Assembly (NCBI RefSeq): GCF_029867415.1
Contig: NW_026705154.1
Span: 682,001-746,000 of the forward strand
DNA length: 64,000 nucleotides
Reading direction: 5' to 3'
From: Vicia villosa
Taxonomy: Eukaryota > Streptophyta > Magnoliopsida > Fabales > Fabaceae
The notes below the pieces were generated by a model, which did not search any database, had not been told where the DNA came from, and saw only the letters and a list, made by a program, of their open reading frames with translations. A program made the position numbers and the translations under genes. Below are positions 1 through 10,200 of this stretch, piece by piece (the first letter of the stretch is position 1; every line of letters begins with the position of its first letter).

Positions 1-1000
1 CTTAAGTATTAAACCCATCACTATCAAAACTGTACCTCTCTATGTCCATGAATGGAAAAAAAGTAGATTGAAATCTCAGTCTTTGATAGCTCAGTTGCTT
101 GTTTCCTAAATGTTTGTTTATTTTTATTTATAAGCATGTATTAGTTGAGAAAATGGAGTATGAAGTGTTCTTTAAACGACGAGTTTTTTTTTCCTTATGT
201 TCTTTCTCCTCAAATCACTTTATCATTCCATACTATAGTTTCCTTGTATTTGTAACTTTGTATTGTTTGATTGGATATGTGTTTGTGGCCTTCTATTTCA
301 GTGCTAATCAGTGTTAGTATATTATGTACCAAAAGACAATTCTATCAATGTTACTAGTTGATAGTGCTGGCCTTTTCTTTTGGAATGATTAGCTTTCTGA
401 TGAAATTCCCTTTCCTGCTTGAATTCTTTGTTCTCGTTTATATATGTAATTGCTTTGGCATTCTTTAAGTTTATTTCTGCATAGATTTTGCTGGGCCTTT
501 TCTTTGTTTCTTTCTTGTTTTTATTTCTTTTCATAACTTGTGTCTATGAAGCTCTAGGGACTTACAATCTTAACTTTTCTGATTTTCCCAGTTGACGACG
601 TGCCTTGAGGCAAGCCTTACATACATTTGGTGTTCGAAGAGCTATTCCATCTACCAAAATGAAGTAACACTACCGATCTACTTTTATATTTGTTTGCTTT
701 TCTTATTTGGGTTTACTAGTTGCTTAGTGTTCGATTCGATACTAAACTGAACTCGGTCGATATGAATTCATAATGTGTATGTATTTTGGACATGAATCTC
801 AAATTGAGTTATGATACACTATATTTTGGTTCATGGTATGGATTGTGAACTATTTTGAGGTTTGCATGTGATTTATCTTTGCTTAAAATTGTGATTTTAT
901 TGTTAATGTATCTTTTGAAATAGGTCTTTTGATTCATGATTTGAATCTTTGGTTTGATAACTATGTTTTGTTCATCTATGCATTGGTGGTGTATTATTAG
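1..1000. other. AT-rich non-coding stretch, probably intron or decayed gene flank
   Basis: No credible coding exon is visible; the short ORFs here are T-rich and without family resemblance. Position 1000 is the end of a plausible splice acceptor (ATTATTAG) preceding the orphan exon that follows. The stretch may therefore be intron sequence of a gene whose 5' exons lie before the window. Confidence 0.4.
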
Positions 1001-1123
1001 GTTCTAAAAGTCTATCCATTTCCAGCAACAGTTACAGCATTTCAATTGGGCTTTGCTTCACTGGTGATTAATTTGATCTGGATTTTGAATCTTCATCCAA
1101 GACCAAACATTAGAAGATCACAG
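1001..1123 (+). pseudogene. Orphan exon of a plastid phosphoenolpyruvate/phosphate-translocator-like gene
   Basis: The 41-codon exon is open in one frame, starts VLKVYPFPATVTAFQ and ends LHPRPNIRRSQ. It is flanked by an acceptor (ATTATTAG) and a donor (CAG|GTAATT). The text matches the second transmembrane stretch of the plastid phosphate translocator family (TPT/PPT/GPT/XPT, triose-phosphate transporter fold), closest in my recollection to PPT-type proteins. These exchange phosphoenolpyruvate for phosphate across the inner plastid envelope. The next expected exon, encoding the HTLGNLFTN-like region, is not found downstream. Instead, repeat-rich DNA with a hAT element starts about 600 bp further on. 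I infer a truncated gene fragment; it could also be the last retained exon of a gene reaching in from the left. Family assignment is fairly firm, subfamily is not. Confidence 0.6.
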
Positions 1124-1737
1124 GTAATTTTGATTTTCGATGAAAATTGACTAAGTTAATTTTGATCTGTTAGTACTGTTGGTAATAAGCAAATCTCAAC
1201 AACAATATTCACTCTGCTCCGTTGCATCAGAAGTATCCCTCAACCGCAATAAGACATAATTCCACTAACTCGCCTAATTCCTAACCGAACATAAAGAATA
1301 GAAGCCTTAGAACACTACATTATTCTATTCTAATCACTTTATTCCATGATATTTCTATCAATCCAAACATCTTCTAAAATATACAAGCAAGTTGCTTTCA
1401 TTTATCTTTCATCACTCAATTCCAGTTTAGCATTTTTGGATCTGTTAGTTAATTTAACAGTAATATTGAAAGTTGTTATTCCCCTCACCAACTTGTTAAA
1501 CAGATTAGATGGATGAGTGGATGCATGCTTTCAAAATTGCCGCCTTCACATATAGTGCGCACAATCTAGCCCTACATCCGTGCCCTCACCTCCTCAAATC
1601 ACCATTCTGTTTTATGCCTCAACTTTACAAAAGAAATATGCTCAACTTGTCAATTTCAATACCTGTTTTAGCATAGTATAATACAAGTACTTGTTCTTCT
1701 AATATAACTTAATTTGTCATATTATAATATTCTAAAT
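1124..1737. other. Non-coding, no gene recognised
   Basis: No exon with family resemblance is visible. The stretch ends at 1730-1737 (TTCTAAAT), the left target-site copy of the following hAT element. Confidence 0.4.
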
Positions 1738-2706
1738 CAGGTCTGGCCCGAACATTTTAGAGGCCCTGTTCGAATTTTAAAAATATGTTTTTTATATAAA
1801 TAATAATATATAATTTTAATTTATAATATATTAAAAAAATGAATAATATATATTTTAAAAAATAATATATTCTTCTATTAAAAATAATAGGTTAAGCCAT
1901 ATCCAACACTACATTATATTTTATCATAAAAATATCGTAACAATTGAGTTGATTGTATGAAATATCTTAAAATATTTAATAATATCATTTGTTAAAAAGT
2001 CATTTTTCAATAAATTAATTTTAAAAAATAGACTAAAATTAAAAATGTATGGACGAAAAATAACAAATATTTGTTGTCATAACCTCTATTAAAAATAGAA
2101 AAATCATATGTGAAGTTTAACTAAGACTTTGTTTGTTATAGATTTAAAAATGATTTTATTAGAATTTTTTAAAATACTAGAAGTTATTTTCAATTACTTT
2201 TTATAATTAAAAAATATTTTTGACATCTAATTATCCAAATTTCTATCATTAAATATTTTAGATATACCTTAAAAAGTAATCTTTCTTATAAAACTGTATC
2301 TAAAAAAGTAATTATCTTTCAAAAAGTAATTATCTTTCTTATAAAATTTAATTTAAGTAATACTTTAAATTCTAAAAAATTATAACGTGATAATAAAATA
2401 ATTGAAGAATTAAAATAAGCTACACTAATTATTATAGGATCAATGTTGAAGTGTGCCATTTCTTTGTTACAGAAGTAAAAGAATTAATTGCTAAAAACAC
2501 GATAAGTAGGGAATAGAAGCAAGGACATTTCTCTAGGTATGCATGTCAGACTAAACAACCACCGCTTGACCACTCGGACATCTATGATAATACTGTAAAA
2601 TACCATTTATTTAATATATACAGTATTATATTTCTAATTATGAGGCCCCTAAATATTTGAGGCCCTGTGCGGTGCCACTTGTCGCACACCCACAGGGCCG
2701 GCCCTG
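1738..2706. mobile_element. Non-autonomous hAT-type DNA transposon with 8-bp TSD
   Basis: The 969-bp element begins CAGGTCTGGCCCGAAC and ends GGGCCGGCCCTG, imperfect terminal inverted repeats of the CAGGGCCGGCCC type seen in plant hAT elements. It is flanked by an exact 8-bp duplication, TTCTAAAT (1730-1737 and 2707-2714), the size diagnostic of hAT insertion. Subterminal GAGGCCC motifs recur inside both ends. The interior is AT-rich with no transposase ORF, so the copy is non-autonomous. Bounds are firm. Confidence 0.85.
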
Positions 2707-2714
2707 TTCTAAAT

Positions 2715-3222
2715 CAGATTGAAAGGTTACATGTTGAGTATTGACGAAATTAGCTTTCCATATAATTTATAATAAACTGAGTGTATATATCACAATAATT
2801 GTTTAGAACAAACGTTGTTAAATGTTATGTGTTAAAGAATATCACAATGGTTGTTTGAAGCGACTGTTGTGATAGGTACCGTGCTATCTAATTTATATAA
2901 ACGGCCGCACGACCGTGAAGGAAAACATCATACATACAACTATCCTCTATCTCACAACGGTTGATCAGACGTGGTGGTATTCTTTTTCCAACTGTAGTAA
3001 AATGACTTTTACGTAATAGTGCTAGTAAATACGATGTATATTTCTGAAATTTTGTATTCTTTATACAAATATATTTATAGAATATGATGTTGCTCGTTCT
3101 TTTCAATATTATTGAATTTGTTTTTCAATATTATTGAATTTGTCTCTAATTTTTTTAGTTATGATGAATTAATACATGTAATATTAATTAGAAATTACTA
3201 TAAAATAAACTAATTAATATTA
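2715..3222. other. Non-coding, probably old transposon debris
   Basis: CACAATGGTTG (about 2841) and CACAACGGTTG (about 2955) resemble subterminal repeats of plant DNA transposons, but no TIR/TSD pair could be fixed. A 21-bp segment around 3098-3140 (TTCAATATTATTGAATTTGT) is directly repeated. No gene is seen. Confidence 0.35.
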
Positions 3223-3528
3223 GGCTTAAATACACTTTTCGTCCCTGTAAGTTAGCGTGTTTTTGATTTTCGTCTCTGTAAGTTATTTTTTTGAGTTTTA
3301 GTCCCTATATCTTACTTTTTGCTTGAGGTTTAGTCCCTAAAGTCAAAATCCGCAGGAAAATCTGCAGGTTACCTGCGGATTTTCTTGTGAAATTTCCTAC
3401 GGATTTTGATTTTAGGGACTAAAACGAACACGAAATTGAAATATAAGGACTAAAACCCAAAAAAATAACTTACAGGGACGGAAATAAAAAACACGCTAAC
3501 TTACATGGATGAAAAGTGTATTTAAGCC
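3223..3528. mobile_element. Palindromic Mutator-type MITE with exact 9-bp TSD
   Basis: The 306-bp fold-back element starts GGCTTAAATACACTTTTC and ends with its reverse complement (…GTGTATTTAAGCC). The arms pair along most of their length and contain the GTCCCTGTAAGTTA/TAACTTACAGGGAC blocks. Exact 9-bp duplications TTAATATTA lie at 3214-3222 and 3529-3537, the size typical of Mutator-like insertion. No coding capacity. Bounds are firm; superfamily rests on TSD length. Confidence 0.88.
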
Positions 3529-3604
3529 TTAATATTATATTCAAAATTAAAATCATCACAATTTAAAATATTTTTATAAATAGATCATCCATTATAAAAG
3601 AAAG

Positions 3605-3607
<3 letters not shown>

Positions 3608-3695
<88 letters not shown>
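3608..3695. repeat. (TA)n microsatellite, about 88 bp
   Basis: Uninterrupted alternating TA dinucleotide. Its length in the assembly may be unreliable. Confidence 0.97.
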
Positions 3696-3698
<3 letters not shown>

Positions 3699-3916
3699 TG
3701 TGTCATCAAAACATATGATAAGTAGCTCAATGTAAAAATAATCTTCTTAAAATAGTATATCCAAATTTCTAATATTAAATTTTTTTTTTAAATAAATGTT
3801 CACTTTTTTATTTTTTAATAATGGCGGCTTTAAAAAAAAAATGTATATTTTTTTTAGAATATTTCATGGATTTCTCACCTACCATGTACGTTTCTAAAAA
3901 TGTCTCATGTTTTCGA

Positions 3917-4261
3917 TAGGGGTGGCAAAACGGACCCGGCCCGCGGGGAAAGCCCGTTTTACCCGCACTTTTTTGCGGGACGGGGGGAGGTTTTAGGCCC
4001 GCTCCCTTTAGTATGCCCGCCCCGCCCCGCCCCGTTTTTTTTGCGGGCTTTTGCGGGCATGAGCTTTTTCATTCAATTTTACTATTTTTAGGCCTAAAAT
4101 GTTCAATGTCCGCGGGCTTTCCCCGCCCCGCCCTCACTTTTTTGCGGGGCGGGGCAAGGTTTTAGACCCGCACTCTCTAATATGTCCGCCCCGCCCTGTT
4201 TTTTCGCGGGCTTTTGCGGGGCGGGCCTAAACGGGGCGGGCATGCCAGTTTGCCACCCCTA
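3917..4261. mobile_element. GC-rich hAT-type MITE with 8-bp TSD
   Basis: The 345-bp element begins TAGGGGTGGCAAAACGG and ends TTTGCCACCCCTA. It is flanked by exact 8-bp copies GTTTTCGA (3909-3916 and 4262-4269). The interior is made of CCCGC/GCGGG-rich blocks repeated in both orientations and is far more GC-rich than its surroundings. TAGGGGTGNCAAA ends plus 8-bp TSD are characteristic of a plant hAT MITE group. A short ORF across it is a by-product of composition. Confidence 0.85.
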
Positions 4262-4439
4262 GTTTTCGAGGTGTATCTCCGGAAATAATTTCATAAATGT
4301 ATTTATAGAATAATTTAATATAAAATAAAAATGATATTTCTGAAAACGGAAGACAAAAATGAAATTTTACCAAATATCTAAGATTATTATAGGGTGGATT
4401 AAGATATCCTCTTTCTTTGTTATTAAAAATTAAGAAACG

Positions 4440-4518
4440 AACCAATCGTTAGTTGGTCCACTTGATGTCAAAACTCGCCCCCGAATCGGACTAAACCGGT
4501 GGTATAAAGCCAAAAAAA
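4440..4518 (+). mobile_element. Short SINE-like retroposon with poly(A) tail and target duplication
   Basis: A segment of about 79 bp ends in an A-run. It sits between two copies of AAAAATTAAGAAACG (4425-4439 and 4519-4533; a few leading As are ambiguous with the tail). The 3' part (CTTGATGTCAAAACTCGCCC, then CGGACTAAACCGGTGG) resembles the 3' half of a SINE family I recall from legumes. The 5' part (GTTAGTTGGTCCA) looks like its box A region. The middle appears deleted, so this is an internally shortened copy. Confidence 0.6.
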
Positions 4519-4660
4519 AAAAATTAAGAAACGGAAGCTCCTTCTAATGTGGACCATGAAATTGTATATAGGCATAGTTTGGTGCTTGGGTTACCACACT
4601 ATTTTTGTTGAACTTACCATATAAGGCATGTGAAATATTTATGAGCATTTATAGAAACAT

Positions 4661-4760
4661 TTATGGAGAAACTCCTCTAACACATTTTTAGGCACACTAA
4701 TAAATAAAACTTATGGAGAAACTCCTCTAACCCATTTTTAGGCACATTAATAAATAAAAT
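4661..4760. repeat. 50-bp direct tandem duplication (2 copies)
   Basis: 4661-4710 and 4711-4760 both run from TTATGGAGAAACTCCTCTAA to AATAAATAAAA(C/T), with only a few mismatches. Confidence 0.85.
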
Positions 4761-6132
4761 TTAGAGTGAATAATCATTTTGGTCTTTCATAGAAATTACA
4801 CAATTTAAATTAATCCCTCACAAAAAAACTAATTTAATTCCTTACAAAATTTAACCCAACTATATTAATCCTTCTATTAATATTTTCTCAAACCGATTTT
4901 TTCCTACTTTTAAATTGTGACTGGACTGCCACGTTGTATTTTATTTTTCATTTGATAAATACTAAATTAATTTTTAATTCTCATTTTAATTTTTCATTTT
5001 TTAAATACTAAATTAATTTTTAATTTTAATTTCATTTTTAAACAATTCTTATTTAATAATATCTAAAAAGCCAAAATTGTTTTTATAAGGAATCAAACCC
5101 AAAACTTTTAAACAATATCTTAAGTCTTTACCACTAAACTAATATGCATTCATGACAAATAATTTCCAAGATTTTTAATAATATTAAATAATTTTGAATT
5201 TAAAATAAAATTTACAAAAGTTATACCAATGGGGTCTCGATCCTAAGTCTTATAGAGGATAATCACTTTAAAACTAGACAAATCAAGACAAATCAATTTA
5301 TATTGTTAATATTCTTAATGATAAATATTTTACTTAATAATTTAGAACAAACATTTATTTATTTCAAATAACACACAAATAAATATTTACTAATTTCAAA
5401 TATTATACTAATTAAAAAATAAAATTTATAAAATGTAAATCCTCAATATATTTAATCAATTAAAAATAAATTAAATTATATGTAATTGAAATTAAATAAC
5501 ACACAAATAAATATTACTTATTTTAAACTAATTCAAATTAAATGACGATTAATTAATTTAATTGTCATTCAATTAATTGTTAAAATATTTAATCAATTTA
5601 AATTAAATAATCAATTAAATTTTAAAACTATTTAGTTAATTCAAACTAAATAGTGATCAATTACTTTAATAAAAATTCAATTAAATATTTTATTTTATTT
5701 TATTTGATTAATTATATTTAGAATTATTTTGTTTTAAATTCAGAATTATTTAATATTACTAAAAATCATAGGAATTATTTGTTATGAATGTACATTGGAG
5801 TAGTGGTAAAGACTTAAATATTGGTTAAAGGTGTTATGTGCAATTCCATATAAAAAACAATTTTGGCTTTTTTGATTTTATTAATTCACAATTGTTTAGA
5901 AATAAAACTATAATTAAAGATAAATTTAATATTTAAAAATGAAAAATAAAATATAAAAGCTAACGTGGCAGTTCAGTCACAGTTTAAAAGTATGAAAATT
6001 TGAAAAAAATATTAACATAAGAACTAATATGATTCGGTTAAATTTTGTAAAGAATTAAATTAAGTTTTTTTGTAAGGGACTAATTTAAATTGTATAACTT
6101 TTGTGACGGAATAAAATAGTTCTTCACTCTAA
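4761..6132. mobile_element. Large fold-back element with arms of about 430-450 bp
   Basis: The left arm (about 4761-5215) reappears reverse-complemented at about 5715-6132. Outer ends are TTAGAGTGAATAATC and its counterpart …TTCACTCTAA. Internal matches include the CTGCCACGTT/AACGTGGCAG block and the ATGCATTCATGACAAATAATT/AATTATTTGTTATGAATG block. The 500-bp centre is very AT-rich. No coding capacity. No clean TSD could be assigned, so superfamily is unknown (Mutator-like fold-back is one option). Confidence 0.7.
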
Positions 6133-6610
6133 AACTTACTTTAAGGTTGTATATTTTCATATAAAATTAATTATATTTATTAATATGTGTAAAAGTGACA
6201 GAGCCACTTATATTTAAAATGGGATGGATGATTTCATCATTTTTCTTTCTCATGTAAAATTAACTATTTTTTATTATGTAAAATGTCCAAAATAAATTTG
6301 ATATGGAGTGTGCAATTGAAAAATTATTTAATAAACATGTGTATTTCTTCCTTCTCTATTCTTCCTTTCATTGCCAATTTTTTTATTTTAGGTAAAGAAA
6401 AAACGTAAATCAAATAATTAGATATAAAAAAGAAAAGAAAAATATATTCATATGCAAAGAGTTTCATCGTATTATATTAGTTTTTCTCTTATACTAAATA
6501 TTCAAGTATTATTTTTTACAATTTAGATATATGTTATATTTAATTAAAAATACATTATAGTATTTATAAGAGATAGTATAATACTTTAAAATTTTAAAAA
6601 TATATTATGT
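6133..6610. other. AT-rich intergenic, nothing recognised
   Basis: No exon, RNA gene or bounded repeat is visible. Confidence 0.4.
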
Positions 6611-6619
6611 TTAAAATAA

Positions 6620-6802
6620 GAGTTTAAAGGTAGTGCACTGACGGTGTAAATAAACTTTACACATACATCCAATCAAAATCCTTACACTTGCCATGTCATA
6701 TTAATTTTTTTTAATTAAAATTATGCTTTAATTGGATACATGGTTGTGATTGGTTGACAGTGTAAAAATATTTTACACTGTCAGTGCATATCCCCTTTTC
6801 TC
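6620..6802. mobile_element. Small palindromic MITE with 9-bp TSD
   Basis: The 183-bp element has ends GAGTTTAAAGG…GTGCACTGACGGTG and CACTGTCAGTGCATATCCCCTTTTCTC, which pair. It is flanked by exact TTAAAATAA copies (6611-6619 and 6803-6811). GTGCACTGACAGTGTAAA-type ends recur in legume MITEs, and related sequence lies at about 26541-26760. Lies about 430 bp upstream of the first ABCB start codon. Confidence 0.8.
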
Positions 6803-7073
6803 TTAAAATAATATAATTTTTTAATTTTATTTATAATAAATATTATGAAGTTTTTATTTTAATTTTTTAAATAAAAAATATATATTTAAGGTTGGATAGT
6901 CTGAAATCTATCTAGGGTCAAGCTCGGGTAATGATTATCAAGTCCATAGTACACAGAGTCCTTTTAACCTAACACTAAAAAAAGCTCAAAACCCGTCAAA
7001 ATTGGCCTGTTTAAAACCGCATAACCCATTTTAACAGCTCTACAGTCAAACACTCTCTCATTATATCTTTTCC

Positions 7074-7080
7074 TATAAAA
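7074..7080 (+). promoter_or_regulatory. Probable TATA box of ABCB copy 1
   Basis: TATAAAA in the context TTTTCCTATAAAATCAC, 149 bp upstream of the ATG. The same context occurs upstream of the duplicate gene (24103), so it is conserved in the paralogous promoter. Confidence 0.65.
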
Positions 7081-7228
7081 TCACAAAAACCTTATATAAT
7101 TCAATAACAAACAAAACCATCGAAAGCATGATCTTGTAACCCACCACAAATATATACATAGTTGTCACACCAAAAAAAAACCTTATTCTATATTAATTTT
7201 TATCATCACAAAGGAAAAAGTACCTGAA

Positions 7229-10200
7229 ATGGGAGGTGACGATCTTAAAAATGTCTCCATTGTTAAAAAGAAGAAAACCAAGAATGTTTCTTTTAGGTCA
7301 ATTTTCATGCACGCTGATATTCTAGATTGGTTCTTCATGGTATTTGGTTCTTTGGGGGCAATCAGTGACGGCATAATGGTACCTTTGGTGGTGTTTATCA
7401 CAAGCAAAATCATGAACTCTATGGGTGGTTTTTCTGCCTCAGCAAGCAACAACTTTGTTCATAGCATCAATGAGGTTATCACTCTTTCTCTCTCTAGCTT
7501 AACATAATTTAAGTGTATGAAATCATATTTAAAACTAGTAGCATATATGAAGTTTTTATACATTTTGTTATAATAAAGCCAAAAATAGAAGTTTTGTTTA
7601 AAAATAAAATAAAAATAAAAGAGGAAACAAACTCTTCCTCTACTTTCTCTACTCAAATATCAGCTTTTAAATATTCAATTGATGATTGAGAGTATTTCTT
7701 AGTCGGTGGATTAGTTTAATTCAATTTTGGAGATTTTATTGAAGAAAAGTGAAGAAATATTTTGCTTAACAAACATATACAAATCTTTCAATATGAGATG
7801 AGAAAATAAATTATTAATTTACCTCTATAAAATATAATTTAAAATATAAAATCTGAAACTAAAATTTAATATAATGTAATATCATTTAAAAATAAATTAA
7901 AAAAGGAATTTGATATTAAATTAAAAAATTAATAGCTCATTTATTAAAATTAAAATTTTAAAATATAGAAAATAGTTTAAAATATTAAAATTAAAATTCT
8001 TAAAATAATAAAAATATAAAGAAAAGTTTAAAATTTTGAAAATTAAATATATTTTTTTCTTATACTAATTTTGTCATTTACATAATATATAATTAAATTA
8101 TTTATTTATTCATGGTTTTTAAGAAAATAATAAAATTAATTATTTTGTAGTGTCAACACATTTATTTAATTATACAAAAAATATTTATTTAAGAAAATAT
8201 CTATTATTATGGTTTTTAATTTATTAAATTTTAAAATATTAAAGAGATATGATGCATCAACGTGATAGTGATGTCATCTTATGCATATCTCATGACAAAA
8301 CTCCCAGTGACCCAAAACATCAAAGTTATGGAATATCTACAAACATAACATCATATTCACATATCATACTATGATGTTTATCATTTATTTATTTTTTATA
8401 TTCAACATTTTTAAATTTGTAGTTGACATGAGATTAACTACTCATATTTAACCTTAAAAAAAAATTTCATCAAGTATTGGTTACTCGAATTTCTAAAATT
8501 GATCCATACTAGAGTTCTACTCCAAGTTTTTAATTGAGTCGAATTATGTATGTGACACCACTTGTTAAAGAGTCTGGAGAGCATCGAGAGTTTCGATAGA
8601 TTAAATATCCATGACTAATAAAAGAATTTGACATCACATCTTAACACAAAACTTAAGTGTATTATTACATATGTAACATTTTCTTCATTTTTAATCTATG
8701 TGAGACTAACCGCTTATATTAAACACTAATAATCTCACCTTCAAGTATTAATCACTCATATCACTAGACTTGTTTTACGCTAGGATTTCACATCTATTCC
8801 CCGTCAAATTGAATTATGACTCTGATACTATCTATTAAAGAGTTATTGAGAACGCTGAAAATACAATGAATTAAACTTTCAAGATTCATGAAAGAACTTA
8901 AAATTACATCTCAACTCAAAATTTTAAGACATTAGGAATATGAATTTATATTGACTATTTTTTTATTTAAGGATGAAGCCAAAAGCTTTTGTTCGCGGGA
9001 CAATATATACAAATAATTTATTTAGTTTGGATTAAATATTATATTTGAGTTTACCCAATTTTTAAATCAAAATCTTAAGACATTAGGGTTTTGTTTGGCA
9101 TGTCATTTTCATTTTCTAAACTTATAGTTTATAGTTTATAAGCTCATATAACAATAAAAGACTTATTTGATAACGGTCTTTTCATCACGAGCTTATAACT
9201 TATTTTACTAGCATATAGTTTATTGTCCAAACGCTATTTTAAATAGAGTTTTAGCTTATAGCTTATCATTTTTTCTTCTATTTTTACCTTTATTATTTTA
9301 ACTAAAATCCACTTTTACTCTCTATAATTTATTTTAAAATAAAATAATTATGTATTAAATATCTTTTATGTCATTTTAATTAATCAGCTAGTTGAACCAC
9401 TAATTTTATCAAACACTTTAATTAGCTTATCAGTTATAAACTATCAATCATTAGCTATCAGTTATAAACTATCAACTAACTTATCAGTAAACCGCTATTA
9501 ACCATCTGTTATTTAATTTAGAGTTAGAAAAATCTAAAGATATTCTATTGAAATTATTGAGAATTTTTGTATTAGATGAAATATGTCTTAAATATATCTT
9601 TATAAGTGGTTGGTAGTTCTTAACTAGCAAACTAATTTTGTAGAGTTTAGCTAACCCAAATTCAAATTTTAAAATAGTATTAGTGTTTATGTAAGATGTG
9701 TTTGCATGTTGCAAGATGTGTTACAAGTGTGCATGGTTCTCACCTTACAAACCAACTAGTAACAACTCGTGGATACGCACAAGTTTTAGTCTGATAGACA
9801 CATTTGCTTATATAGTATATTTATTTTAAATAAAAGGTTAAAAAACAAAAAAAAAATTAAATTAATAATAGTTTTTTTCATATATAAAAATATTTAAATC
9901 AATATTAATTTTTTTCCTGTATATCATTTTTGAATCATAAATACGATCTTTCGTATATAAAAATATTTAGATCAATAATAATTTTTTCCCGTATACAAAT
10001 AGTATTTATGTTTAGGTATCATTTGCAAAAATATTTGGATCAATAGTAAATTTTCGTATATAAAAATATTTAGATCAATAATAGATTTTTCCGTATACCA
10101 TTTTTTAATAAAAATTTTGTAAATCATAAATACCAATTTTCATATATAAGAATATTTAGATCAATAATAAATTTTTTCCCATATACATAATATTATTTAT

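Noticed and set aside
3900..4091. 63-aa Pro/Gly-rich ORF
   Set aside because: Lies inside the GC-rich hAT MITE, with exact TIR and TSD; no protein resemblance.
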